From positions 1,054,001 to 1,118,000 of the forward strand of contig JAVTLE010000017.1 of NCBI GenBank assembly GCA_033439295.1: a stretch of DNA of 64,000 bases, in the 5' to 3' direction. Below the pieces are notes generated by a model. It saw only the letters and a list, made by a program, of their open reading frames with translations. It made no database searches and had not been told where the DNA came from. Position numbers and translations under genes: made by a program. Below are positions 35,973-47,705 of the stretch, piece by piece; within the stretch, counting starts at the first letter, position 1; every line of letters starts with the position of its first letter. The DNA is from Deuterostichococcus epilithicus (lineage: Eukaryota > Chlorophyta > Trebouxiophyceae > Prasiolales > Stichococcaceae).

Positions 35973-38900
35973 ATGACGGGCGACGACACCCCCAAGAAGC
36001 AGACCGTGTGCCTGGTCGTGGGTGAGAATGATCAACATGACCATGTCTCGGATGTAGCTCGCTTCAAGTCTGCAAGCTCCAGCCGCACATCATGCATGCA
36101 GCCAATTCAACAACTCGAGGCCTTTGCCCATCAACAGCGGGCACCGGATGCAGACTGTTGAACAGTGCAGACTTTGGACAGTGGGCACCGCAGACTTTGA
36201 GCAGTGCAGACTTTGAACAAAGGGCACCGGATGCAGACTTTGACAAGACGAAGATCAAGCACAACTATGAAAACATCGAGGTGGTGGAGGCTCTGGTGCC
36301 GGTCCCCGGGAACGGCCAGGCATGTCTCCATCCAGCGAGACTGCATGCAGCGCCACACCTCAATGTCGTGGGAAATCTGTGGCTGTCGCGCGCGTTCCCG
36401 CAACATAGCGGCATGGCAGCAGCCTTCGAGCATGACGTTGCTGTGACATCACCACTACACAGTGTGAGCACGGTGATCAGGCTTAATCTGCACGACATGG
36501 TGTCAGCATTGTTGCCGAGAACTAAGGCATCAGCTCATCATGCTCACATCTTCATATCACACTAGGCCTTGCATTGTGTGCTGCGCAGTACCTGGTGCGC
36601 ATGCTGCTGCGCCCTCTAAACCCAACCGACTTGATTTCCGCGGAGGGAGGTGCGCTACTGAGCTGCGTCGTATCAATGACGGCACCGCTCGCACCTGTTG
36701 TCCATGGCACCGACGCCTTGCTGCAACGTTGCTGCAGGCTATGGCGAAGAGCTGCACAAGCTCCCTTTCGTGAACGGCAGCGAAGGCAGGATGCTCCTCG
36801 TCTCCTGCTGCAAACAAATTTTCCTGATGCCAAAACACGACAGGGACAGCATCTGGCAGTATCGATATCAGTATATACATCCCCGCTGGTGCAGCCTGGT
36901 GCGCACCTGAAATGCACTTCGAGCCCGCGTGCGGCTCGGCAGCAGTACTTGCTGCACACCTTGCAGGGGTCGGCGTCATCGAGGCCACCGGGCCGGGGGA
37001 CGGCTATAAGTTCAAAAAGGGCCAGCGCGTTGTGGCTGGAGACTGGTGAGCGGGAAGCTTGTTCAGCTCTTCATGGTTGGTTTCAGCTTCCTTGTTGCTC
37101 ATGCCCGATCGACAGCAGGTGCATCGTCTGTGAAGGTCGTCGGGCCAGCCACGCTGACCTGCAGCATCCACAGTTGTGGGGGCAAAACTAATGCACTGGC
37201 TACAACCTGTGGCTTCCGTTCTCTGACCTGCAACAAAGCTACTCCATGTTTCGGATCTGACCGAAAGTTTTGGCGCAGGATCGATGGCACCTGGCAGGAG
37301 TACCTGGCAGTCGACGAGGATGTGCTGGTGATATATTATTCACTGCCAGACCCCAAATAGATTGAAAATTATTTGTCTCCTCAGGCAGACCTGATGCATG
37401 TCGCCGCCACTCATGTGAAGGTGTTTGCTTGTCGATCTGACGTGCGTCACACGCCGCGTCGCAACAGACGCACTTGAGGCTTGCATGGCGCAACATGTAT
37501 GTGCAACACTACTGCGGCAATCGGCTGATAACATATACAACACCATTAGTTGCCGTGTATCGGGATTTTGACACCATTGGCCCCGTTGGATACACAGCTG
37601 GCGGTGCCTGACGAGCTGGACGATTATGCAGCAGCGCAGTTCCTGGTGCGTCCACAGGGATGCACCTTTGTGGGTCAGCTAATACAGCGCAAAATTTCTT
37701 GTGCAAGAACCATACAATGCTTGTGCCCTTTTGTAAGACAAGAGTAGCTGAATTGGCTGAAGACGCCCTGTCTGGTGTTCTGGTGTTCATCCTGAGTCTC
37801 CCTCTCCATGCTTTGCTGACCGCTGACCAACCACCCACCGGCTCGCAGGTCAACCCATGCACGGTGTGCAGCACAATGGTTTGATGATTCTCAGATAACC
37901 TGACAACAGCCAGAAAGGGGCTCGAGGCGGGTGCCACAGTTGCAAGGAGTCTCGGGTTTACAGTTGTTTGTACATGCAGACGGACAGTGCTGTTCCATTG
38001 TTGCAGTGCAACCACCTGGTAATCCTGCACAGGTGGTGGGTCTCCTGGAGACGGCGGCGGTACCCAAGGCGCGCCTTTCCCGCATTGCGCGCTGACTTGG
38101 ATGCGTCTCACGGGGAGGCCAAAAAACTCTTGTATGCCGCTGTGTGGCTCCTCGGTAGGTTCCACAGCCGGCAGTGCATTCCTGCAAGCGATCTGGTGGA
38201 ATGTGTCGGCAGCAGCCAAATCAGCTGCATCAGACAGGCTCTGGACTTGCAGCAGCTGCCGGCGCGAAAGAGAACTGGTGACCCATCACCGCAGGGCGAG
38301 TGGCTGCTGCAGACTGCGGCCTCCAGCACCGTGGGCCGCCAGGTACCTCCGTTTGATTAAGCTTAGCAATTAGCAGATGCCAGAGCTTGGCTCATTTGCA
38401 CTACTTTTTTCATACAGATCGACCCGCCATTTGCCAACCGCCAACATCGATGCCTTGTGACCATGTATGGCTGCATCCGTATCGCCACTTCAGCCGCCAG
38501 CCGCCTCCGCCTTATTGCACGCCAGTTGCAACTTCGCATGTGCGGGACGACATCGTCTAAAGAACTAACAGGAGCATGCGGCCACATACAACACGCAGCC
38601 GCCAAGAAGATCAGAGCATCACCGTCAAAGTCGAGACTTCTGACATATTATTGCATATTGAATTATGTTGTGCTGTTTTGTCTGCGCAGCTGATTGCGTA
38701 CGCCAAGCACGAGGGCGTCAAGACCATCAACGTGGTGCGGCGCCACAAGTACGTGGACGAGCTCAAGGCCCTCGGCGCGGACGAGGTCATCGACAGCTCG
38801 GAGGAAGACTTCCAGCAGCGCACCAAGGAGATTACGGGTGGGCCGCTGTCCCGTCTTGAGTCTTTGAGGGTCCGACATCCGACGTCTGGGATTGATTTTG

Positions 38901-40506
38901 AGGATGCAAGGGGCCTGCTGCATCCATTGCAGCAGCTTTGTGTCTGATCGAGGCACAGTGTAGTAGCACTGGTGCATGGAGCGCAAAAGTCACATGTGAT
39001 GCACTCGCTGAACATAGTGGAAATGCCAGTCAAGCGACTTGTTTGGAATCCAGAATTAGTGACAGCGGCTAGCCGAACTGACAACTTTTTCACTGCGCTG
39101 CCGCAGGCGGCCGCGGCGCATATTCTGCTCTGGACGCAGTTGGCGGTCTGACCACCCGCACGGTGGGTACTCTGCCGCATCTTTGTCCCAAATCATTTGT
39201 CACGCATTCCCATTGAGGTTCATCACAGCACACTGGAATGCTCGCACATGACGGTCCTGCACAGCGCAGTCGCAGCGGACCGGCTGCTCAAGATGAGATC
39301 CAACTTTGTTCACGCCACTACTCCCGAACGTTTTCTCAAGCCACGCAGCTCTACTTGCCGGCGTATGGCCAGCTGCTGCGGCTGAGGCACTGCAGGTGGA
39401 GGTTTTACGGGCTGCGGCTGTAGGTGATCAGGTTTATGCGTGCAAGCCTGGCATCTTCTTTGTAGCCCGAATCACAGCACCTGACATAAAGTCTTTTGAC
39501 TTGCCGCAGGTCATCAAGCCGGTGCGCAAGTTCGGCGACACCTACATCTATGGCGTGCTGTCGTCAGACAAGGCAGTCGTGGGCACTGTCGACATGTGGC
39601 TGTACAGGTGACGAAATGATGATGCGCCGTGTGACGGTATCACCCTTCCTGTCGAGGGCCACGGGCGATGAAGTGGGAAATGAAGCTGCGACGAGGTTGT
39701 GTCGAACCATGAATTTCCGGCTGACAAGCGTGAATATATGATGTGCGTTCTGCAGCCGCACACTGGGACCCTTCATCCTGTACCGCTGGTAAGCCCCCCA
39801 ACGCAACTGCCTTGCTGGGTACCTCGATACATGCACGCAGCCGCTTTTCGATGAAGAATGTCTCTTCTAAACTGCGTGTTGCTGTTTAGAAAGGAGGATG
39901 CCAGCAGAGCGAGTGGCAGGGGTTTCAACGCGCTGCACCAGGGTTTACCGATGGGTGCAGGCTGCCGGAGGGCGGTAAGGCGGCAATGCGTGAGCGCATG
40001 CAGCGCACCATGGACCTCCTCGTGAGTCGCGGCCTGTTGCACATCCTGCCCTGCCTCAGATGCAGGAGAATCACCCTTCTCCACGCCTGTGTGAGCTGCT
40101 TCTGTGTGCCAAAGTATTAATTCGATGATCAATACCATCCATAATGCCAAATGCGTGATGCGTCAAGGCCAGCGGCAATGATTTCCGACGCAGGTCAAGG
40201 GCGTCATCAAGCCAGCAAAGCCATGTGCGCACTTCCGTAGCACCCTTCGGGTCTTGGAGCAGGGTGTCCAGCGCCTTCACATCTGGTTCTGCGCTTGAAA
40301 ACATGGAGCGCCTATGAAGCTTTTCCCTGGGACTTCACTTTGTCAGTATGTATACTGTGCTGAGATACTGCTGCACTTTGGCGAGTCTGGTGAACTGACA
40401 CGTGCATTTTGCTGCAGGGAAGGAGTTCCCCCTGAAGGACGTGCACGAGGCCATCGCCGAGCAAAAGAAGCCAGGGCACGGCGGCCACAAGGTCTTCCTG
40501 AAATGA
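35973..40506 (+). CDS. G8: ETR-like MDR reductase with sixteen exons
   Basis: Exons: 35973-36021, 36237-36319, 36589-36649, 36738-36785, 36967-37045, 37279-37327, 37598-37645, 37849-37863, 38033-38068, 38295-38342, 38690-38837, 39107-39162, 39510-39607, 39756-39788, 39961-40061 and 40418-40506. They total 1041 nt (346 residues). Motifs are RPLNPTDLISAEGGYGE, GVGVIEATGPG, IDGTWQEYLAVDED, AVPDELDDYAAAQFL, VNPCT (as in human MECR), GEWLLQTAASSTVGRQ, KTINVVRRHKY, GADEVIDSSEED and LGPFILYRW. It ends GHGGHKVFLK. Four donors are GC (after 36319, 36785, 38068 and 40061). The 40061 donor is the least certain: a good GTGAGT lies at 40022, but using it breaks the frame. One exon (37849-37863) is only 15 nt. 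No transit peptide was recognised. Confidence 0.84.
36143..36242 (+). repeat. Repeated GCAGACTTTG acceptor segments in G8 intron 1
   Basis: The splice acceptor and first codons of G8 exon 2 (GCAGACTTTGACAAG at about 36233) recur upstream as four imperfect copies, GCAGACTGTTG or GCAGACTTTG, near 36149, 36167, 36190 and 36206. They are interspersed with repeats of GGGCACCG. Each copy offers a potential AG acceptor, but only the last leads into the conserved frame. Confidence 0.8.
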
Positions 40507-43048
40507 GCCAATGATGCGGATGTGACCATGAACATTGCTGCGGCAGCGGCAAGCAGCCGGTGTCGTCGCTGGGAGTTTATCTTGCCAGCAGCAATGTGCT
40601 AGAACGGTACGCATGTTTGGAGCCTTCGAGAACGCCTCCTTCGAGCCTTCAAGAAACCCATGGACCTACGCTGTCGAATCGATGCTGCAGCGGCATCTGT
40701 TCCATGCACATGTCCAGCTGGCGCACCATTTGGTGACCGTGCGAGCACGCTCTTTGGCCTGTTTGGGGTGGCTGCTGATAGTAACAATGTCGCATCCTGT
40801 GCAGCATCTTGTCTCTCATTCTACCTGTCCCCCAATGGCTTGTTCCTGGCAAAACATTTTGCCGCCGACCTTTGTGCGTGTCTCGGTGCGTCGGTGGTAG
40901 GAACTAATTCGTGCGCACAGAAGCATTGCATCTTGCCAAGCGTTGCAGTGCTTAACGTCAGCAGAAAGTGTGCGGCCAAGATGAGCCCGCCAAAATCAGG
41001 ATTGCCAGCTGCTTTGCGGCGCGCTGCTTGGTGGTTGTGCCAGGGGACTACTCAATTCACGGGCTGCTGAAGCGCATAGCATACTGCGAGACACATGCAG
41101 CTTGAAACCATCATGGCGAGCATTGGAGGTACCGAAGCCCGCAGGTTTGCTGCTCGGCGGCTGCGCCAATGCTGTGGGTGGCAATAGCAGCAGCGACACC
41201 GGGTTTCGAGCCAGGCAGAGGCCGGCGACACTCAGTGGAGGCGCCAGCTGCTGTAGCGTCGCTGGATGCGCACTGTCTGCCAGATCAGTAGACATGTTAC
41301 CGCAGCCGCCGCAGCCATTCCACATTTGCACCAGTGCCTGCAACCCTATCATGTCGATCGACATCAGCACGCCGCCATGTCATTGCTGATGAGAGGTGCA
41401 ACCTGCTGGCCAAAAGGAAGTATTGAGCGGCACGGCACCAGCAAACACCACTCTGAAATGCGACATCAGAACCAGAAAGCAAAAGCGCCGGTTGTAAATA
41501 CACTCTGTGGCCCTAGTCGCTGCTGCGGTGGCGCCACCGGTGTCCATGTGTGCGCAGTGGCTTGCGCCCTGTCATGGTAGAAAACATCGCAGACGGGCAG
41601 CAAGGGCAGGAATAGGTATGAAATCTTTAAGCCAACCTACCGTTTACAGCCCTGTAGGATATGTCTATGTCAGCGAGACCAGCCAAGCCGTCCCGAACGT
41701 TCCTGAGTCCGGCATCAGCAGCAACGCGTGAATCACAGCCACTAGATGCGCCACCTTATCGAGTGGGAATGATAATGGAGAAACAATGGATGTGACCCTA
41801 CCACGTGTACTACTGGAGTTTATTCTAGGGACCAAATACGCATGCAGAATGGCGCCGGCGGGTTTTTCATTGTGTCCGCTGGCGGCTGCGCACAGCGCCG
41901 ACCCATTGTGACTTATGGTCGAGACTAGGAACTATTGGGCATGCTGGCGGCTTATCGAAGTGTTGCCTTTTGCGACTTTGACATCAGCCTGTTGCTGCTT
42001 CACACACTGAGAACACGCCACATGGCCACGTGTGTCACAAAAGAGACGAGTTGATCCTGAGATCAAATCCGCCGGCGACGGCTGCAGCTTTTCGACATCA
42101 GTTGTCAATCTGGCGGTTTGCAAGGGCGATCCAGCCCCATTGTCAGCTTGAGAAACAGCAGAGTACTGTTCCTGCTCATTTGCATGCATCAGTAACAAGA
42201 GGCAAAGCGGAGAGAATTCTGCCATACCGCTAGATAGGATCACACCATGTCTTCAAGGTCCATCCAGTGATTTGAGGATAATTCCTGATGACCTTGGCAT
42301 TGGTCGCTGCAAGCGTGGGACCCGCGCGGTGGTGGCGGTAGTAGCTGCAGTGCCCGCAAGAGCGTGAGCAAAAGCTGCAACGGCCGCTGCTTGCATTGGT
42401 GGCGGGCTGCAATAACAGCTGTGGCCACAGCGGCGGTCTTCGTGCAAAGGATGACAGGAAGAACAGTTTGCCCGGCATTTCAAGCCGCACTGTGTCTCAC
42501 GGCTTGACACAGCGTAAAAGTCTCAACACAGCCTTTAGTCCTGAGGCCATTCTTGCAGTTGTTGGGTCATCACACAAAACATAAGATGCACTGTGTGCGC
42601 GAATTTTGCCCGCCGCCTCCGCAGCAGCTGCGGTCGTTGCAGTCGTAAGACACACTTGCCTCACAAGGCAGTGCAATGGGCAATAGCAACATGTAACTCT
42701 CGTGAATCTCGGCTCGAAAACGGACGGAGGAAAGGACAAGCTTCCTCTCATGCTGAGCATGCAAGGCAACATGGCGGTCTACAAGCCTTGTACCTGATGG
42801 CGGCATTATCGAGTAATTCCAGATGGTTGCAAACACCCCCAAACGTGCAAGTGTGGTTGTGATCGAGTTTCTCAGACAAGTGTCGCTGAGCCAGCAGACA
42901 GACTCGCTCGGTCTCGCTGAGCCAAGTGTCGCCTCTCGGAGGAAGAAACGTATACAGAGGAAGGCACATATGGTCATATGACCTCAAACTCACCTCTCGA
43001 TGACTTCTCCTGCCAGTGCGGAGCTCCACAATTATCCCTCATTAAGCC
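40507..43048. other. Region without a confident gene; alanine-rich patches
   Basis: About 2.5 kb downstream of G8. Small coding-like patches occur: on the minus strand TTATTAAAAEAAGKIRAH near 42600-42660 and AAAVAAFAHALAGTAATT near 42310-42380, and on the plus strand AAAASVPCTCPAGAPFG near 40690. These recall the Ala-rich secreted genes elsewhere in the window, but I could not link them into a phase-consistent gene with a start and stop. Confidence 0.35.
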
Positions 43049-43839
43049 ATGGCAATCACCACCCACATCCTGCCTGGCTGCCTGCTGGTGGCCATTGCTC
43101 TGGCGAGCTTGCATGCCACGACCGGCCCTTGGCCAAGGCGGCGGTGCGTTGGCGCCTGCCATCTTTCATCTGCCGCGTCTGCCACGCTGCAATGCATGCC
43201 TTGTTGGGTGTCGCCACCACAGGGTCCACATCTCTTGCGTTGCTCGTGATGCAGATGCTGTGCTCGTTGCGTATCAGCGTCGAAGCCCAGTGAGCACGCA
43301 TGCTCATATCAGCAGGTCAAGCTGCTCATATTGTCCCGAGTCAGGTTGTGCTTGAACTGTCGTGTAAGGCTATCCTGTGAGATGCTGCAATGTGACATTT
43401 TCATTGTTTGCACGAGCAGCTTGGTATCATCAAGAGTACCAAGCAGCACGGGTGCTCCGGGGTGCAAGCATGGCATTCTGACGGCTTGACGCAGCCAGCG
43501 AGAATGATTGCTAACATGGTTGTCTTTATTCGTCCAGCCCCTGCAGTAAGTGCGCCCACCAATGGATCTCCCTGCACCTTCCAGCACGGCTACGATCGGC
43601 CGTACACCGGCAGCGACATCACAACGGGATTTCTGGGCACTCCAACGCCGCAAGCCTGCTGCGCCCTGTGCATTGCTACCACTGAGCCGCTCTGCCGTTC
43701 GTGGGTCTTCAACAGCGACGGGGACAACTGCTACTTGAAAAGCGCAGTCCCACCCGTCAGCCTCCGTGGATCGTCATTCACCACTGGCACTGTGCCACCG
43801 TCCTCGCACCCTGAGGGAAGTGTCAAGTGCGCACGATGA
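43049..43839 (+). CDS. Secreted PAN/Apple-domain protein
   Basis: The clear part is the exon ending at 43839, which reads SPCTFQHGYDRPYTGSD, TPQACCALCIATTEPLC, RSWVFNSDGDNCYLKS. The cysteine spacing and the CRSWVF..CYLK ending are typical of PAN/Apple domains, common in algal extracellular proteins that bind protein or carbohydrate. An upstream frame from ATG 43049 (MAITTHILPGCLLVAIALAS) looks like a signal peptide with cleavage near LHATTG. Joining 43049-43223 to 43538-43839 is in phase and gives 158 residues, but the donor choice is uncertain. A start at 43503 inside the second frame is an alternative without a signal peptide. The protein may also continue through a GTGCGC donor just before the stop. 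Confidence 0.6.
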
Positions 43840-44825
43840 CGCGCATCAAGGACGAGCGGACATCGCCAGCTTCTATTGGCTTCCGTCGGATGGCGCTGGG
43901 CCGGGCGCCATGCTTGGCGTCAAAGCTGGCGAAAGCAAACCTTCTTCAGATCAGCACTGTTGCAATGAACAGGCTGTGCAAAGTGGTAGCACCGGTGAAG
44001 CCGATATCAATATCAGGAGCTGCGCAACAGCATGCATTGGCTGTGGTATGTACATTCAGCTTTCGTTGGACGAGGGTGCTTTTTTAAACTGTCTACAATC
44101 GAGTTGAAGGCGCTTTCGGCACATGGCTACATGTGCTTCCGGATAAGCCTTGCACCCAATCCAACATCCTGTAAACCCCGAGACAACAGCTGGTCCACAT
44201 ATGTACTGCCCCGGCAGGCGGCAATCACATCAATGCTCGGAGACATTCTACCTGCTGTCGTGCCGCCAGCCGGTATGGTGTAGATGACCGTTCTGCTGCA
44301 TTTAATGGCTTGCTAACACCCCGCTCTTATGCAATGGACGATTCATGAACCCAGCCCCCCTATTCCACGGCATGCGCCAATAACGCGGTCCGTCTCCAGT
44401 ACGTAGCCAAAATGAAGACGCCGAGAGCGCATCGATGGTTGAAATTCAGCTGTGCTGCAAAAGAATAGGAGCCGAGTCGCCTGCGGGGTTTTACTTCAAT
44501 TTTATGGTGCAGCTGCTGTATGTAGTCTCGAATCGGACTGTAGTTGCAGCTCCTGGTTGCAAATCTGCCTGCATGGGTGGCTATCAGAACGCAATAGCGA
44601 CCATAAACCATGTTCCTCTAAAATCAACAGGTCGAACGTCATTACAATCACAAGCTTACCAGCATTTTATGCCTTGACTGACTGTCTTGCTGTGTGAACA
44701 CCGACCACCCTGTCCATCATGGCTCGTCACAGCAGCTGCCACGCTGACGCAATCTGCACTCTCATCCATCTCTCGAGCTGGGCCAGCGTCTGTGGCTGCA
44801 GCAGCCTCTTGGCTTGTTATCCCCT
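43840..44825. other. Convergent intergenic region, PAN gene (+) and HSP20 gene (-)
   Basis: No exon is supported in about 1 kb. A minus-strand TGTAA at 44646-44642, about 180 nt beyond the HSP20 stop, is a plausible poly(A) signal. Confidence 0.45.
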
Positions 44826-46833
44826 TCATCCCTCGATTTGGATCAGCTTCGGCTTGTACTCCTGTCCAGAGACATCGCGCTTCAAGAGACTTCTGCTTCA
44901 AGTATATTTCAGGACCGGGCCTCATATCGAAGGCCAAGCCTTCGATAATACGGCTGATGTAAATCGGGCGCCAGCGGCTTCCACAAGTACCTCTGCGGCT
45001 GCAAAGGGCGATTCCTCCTACATTTTGCGATCACTCGCCTTCGTTCTGGGGATGGATCAGCTTCAGGACTCCTCTCACACTTGCGTTGGCGCGAGATCAA
45101 CTGGCTGAGGCAGCATTTCCAATAGCACCAAGCTCTTACCTTCTTCTTGGGGATGGTCAGCTTCAGGACGCCGTTCTCGTACTTGGCCTGAATGCTGCCC
45201 AGGTCAGCGTCGGCGGGCAGGCGCACGCGGCGGGGGCGGTACCTGCAAGATCATGCATGGCGAAAGCCCATGGGTTCAATAGGATCTCACCAACTTGAGG
45301 CTGAGCAACAGTGGCAATGCAGGCGGCAATGAGACAGCTGTCTGTCTGAGACAGCTGCGGGTGCGGGTGCAGCGGCACCTGTACCCATCGAGGGCAGGCA
45401 CGCGTGTGACAGGCACAGGACTGTTGGGGAGACCCCAGCAGCAGGCGCAGCTGGATGTAGCGGCAGGGCATACTGAAACGGACCACTGCAGCTGCGGGTC
45501 CATGGTTCATATGGTGTCGATGTGCAGACAGGGAGACGCACCCTGTGACGCGCTCACCCCGAAGGAATTTGCTCTGTTCAGAAAAATGGCAAGGCATTTC
45601 AATCTACAGCCAATGACAGGCATTGTGCATCAGGGCAAATTTGGTTGCGGAGTCCATGCAAGAGCAACACCAGCTGCTGTGTGTCTCGAACTTCCTCGGG
45701 AGGTCATCTCCCAGCCAGGATTCCGGATGCGCTGCAGAAAGGAGGTGCCGGGAGGGAATGGTGGACGGGCACCCCCTCGGGCTCCACCTGCGATCGGTGT
45801 ATCATCAAGTCAACGCGGTGAGAAGGTAAACACGGATCCAGGCTCATCAGTGTTCGATCCGATTCACCGGCTGACCGCTCGGAGGCAGACCAGTTGATTG
45901 GAAACCCGGCAGCGCAGCCACTCGCACCTCCGGCTTGTTGACGCGGATGGTCAGCGTGTCACCGTCCACCTGCAGGCGTGTTCCGTCTCAGCTTTGCGGG
46001 TTCTGCTCCAGTACTCACGAGCTGACGAGCCACTTTTTCCCCTGGTACTCGTCCGGCTGCTTCACAGAAGCAGTTGAGGGTCGGGGTGAAAACTCGCACC
46101 AGCAAAGTGAGTGTCATACATAAAATGTGTATGAAACTGATGGCTTCGTACCTCAAGCTTGATGGCATCCTTGGTCTCGCCTGTGCATAGCGCATGTTCG
46201 TGTCATGTTTTAGGTGCGAGAGACTACTGGTAGCGAGAGAGTCAGCTGCTGCAAACTGGCTTGAACCCCGAAGCAGCAAAGCACCTGAAAACCCAGCGCA
46301 GCTTGGTATGCGCATGTGCAGGTTGTCATCCCATGGAGCGGTAGCAGTCGGAGGGTATATTGGCATTCACATGGCAAAACATCAACATGATGATATATAC
46401 TTCCACAAATTTGACCTATGCATGAGAACAACAGGTACCCTACCGGGAATGTCAGCGAACAGCTCATACTTGTCAGTCTGCTCTGTGAGATCTATGCGGA
46501 TCCGGCGGCGCCCATCCCAAGTCCCGCCGCCAGCGCCGCCGCCGCCGCCACCCCAACCGCCGGCGGCCGCAGGGCTGCAGCAGCGGCGTACAATTGTATG
46601 AATTTGTTCCGAGGTAGGTCGTGCCGATGTAAGATTGGATGGGGACCGTTCAGTACATTGGGGCTATGCGCCCAAGCAGGAAGCAGAAGAAAGCGCGGGT
46701 GCCCTTGGAGGCTGTCAACGAGCCTGCATCGCCATGTCTCACACATGACTATATGCACATGCTAAGGACACGCCGTAACTCGGCGCGGCGTGCGCTCAAG
46801 GCTGCGCTGTGCGTGCATTGATGCGGCAGACAT
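44826..46833 (-). CDS. Small heat shock protein (HSP20/alpha-crystallin), probably plastid-targeted
   Basis: Seven exons: 46833-46772, 46574-46444, 46180-46152, 45969-45928, 45573-45542, 45242-45140 and 44861-44826. They total 435 nt (144 residues) with all phases consistent. The alpha-crystallin domain reads RIDLTEQTDKYELFADIPG, ETKDAIKLE, VDGDTLTIRVNKPE, SKFLRGERVTG, YRPRRVRLPADADLGS, IQAKYENGVLKLTIPKKK, and the C-terminus EYKPKLIQIEG holds the I-x-I anchor (IQI). The family forms oligomeric ATP-independent holdases that bind unfolding proteins. The N-terminus MSAASMHAQRSLERTPRRVT is rich in Ser, Ala and Arg without acids until position 13, like a chloroplast transit peptide, and a Gly-rich linker follows (GGWGGGGGAGGG). 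Exon 1 is the least certain part; the core domain is secure. Confidence 0.85.
46019..46056 (-). other. Possible alternative HSP20 exon
   Basis: On the minus strand an acceptor GTGAAGCAG is followed by 38 nt reading QPDEYQGKKWLVSS and then a GTGAGT donor. It lies between the ETKDAIKLE and VDGDTLTI exons. It begins in phase 0 and ends in phase 2, so it could be spliced from ETKDAIKLE directly to the YRPRRVRLP exon, replacing the two exons that normally lie between. That isoform would lack part of the beta-sandwich. It may be a cryptic exon or chance. Confidence 0.35.
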
Positions 46834-47705
46834 CGCATGTCTATCCTGCCTCAACGGCAACTCTCCGCTAGGATGCATACATCACCAAGGCTGGGAATTG
46901 CCAATGAGTATATGCACCCTAAGAACGGGTCGAAGAACGGGTCGCCCGCCAAAAACGGGTCACTGAACAGGCTCATTGCCATGGTGCCGTCTGTGTCGGC
47001 ACGCCTGCATCATGAAACGAACAGGCGTTGCCGGCACTGAATAATATATTTATTGGATGTGAACACTTCCTGGCACATGCCAGGCCGGCAGGCTCCCTTG
47101 CATAAATGTGGTAGCCAGCCAGTGTCGTCATGACTCGGCGAGGTGTTGTCGGCGGGCTGTGTGGCGGCCTTTTGAGAAGCAGACTGCGATGTCACATGAT
47201 GTGTCTCTCGGTCCAGAAAGCCGCACTAGTCGGGGCTAGAAAGGAGTGAAGAATCTCGATTGGTTTGGGGTCGATGTGCAAGGCCGAAGCACGTGCTCCG
47301 ACAGAGGCTTCTCACCTGCCAGGCTTGTCGTGTGTGCCTTCGCTGTGAGGACTGGAGTGCTAGTGGCGTGTCCACGATGCATCAACTGCCCTCTGCCGCA
47401 AAGCTGTGATGTCGACAGTGCATCCTTCTTGGAAAGCTATGGAGGATCTCCGAGACTGGGTTTGCTCAAGCTGACATGGGGTGGGACTCGGCTTGGTCGC
47501 ATTCGTGCATTCGAGTCACTGCACAAATGTCTGTAACGACGAGCCTGACTAGAACGGATCTCGAGAACATCTTTAGCTGAGGGCAATTGTCCCTGACGAA
47601 GCACACCGGCTTGCGGATGCTGTGAACTCCCCGTCACCCAAAGGACCGGCCTCGGAAGGCTTCGAGCGCCTGCAGCCGAGGCTGCCAAGCCGAACAGCAG
47701 TTGCA
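46834..47705. other. Divergent region between HSP20 (-) and G9 (+)
   Basis: About 870 nt containing both promoters. A short tandem repeat of AACGGGTC units lies at 46921-46962. A TATATGCA-like stretch around 46907-46917 lies about 80 nt upstream of the HSP20 start on its strand and could be a TATA element; this is weak. No clear array of heat-shock elements was seen. The in-frame ATG at 47622 could extend G9 by 28 residues. Confidence 0.45.

Noticed and set aside
44687-44962. Plus-strand frame with an alanine-rich stretch
   Set aside because: It overlaps the last HSP20 exon and its 3' flank on the other strand and has no supporting features.
46834-47250. Heat-shock elements upstream of HSP20
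   Set aside because: Isolated GAA triplets occur, but no convincing alternating nGAAn/nTTCn array was found.
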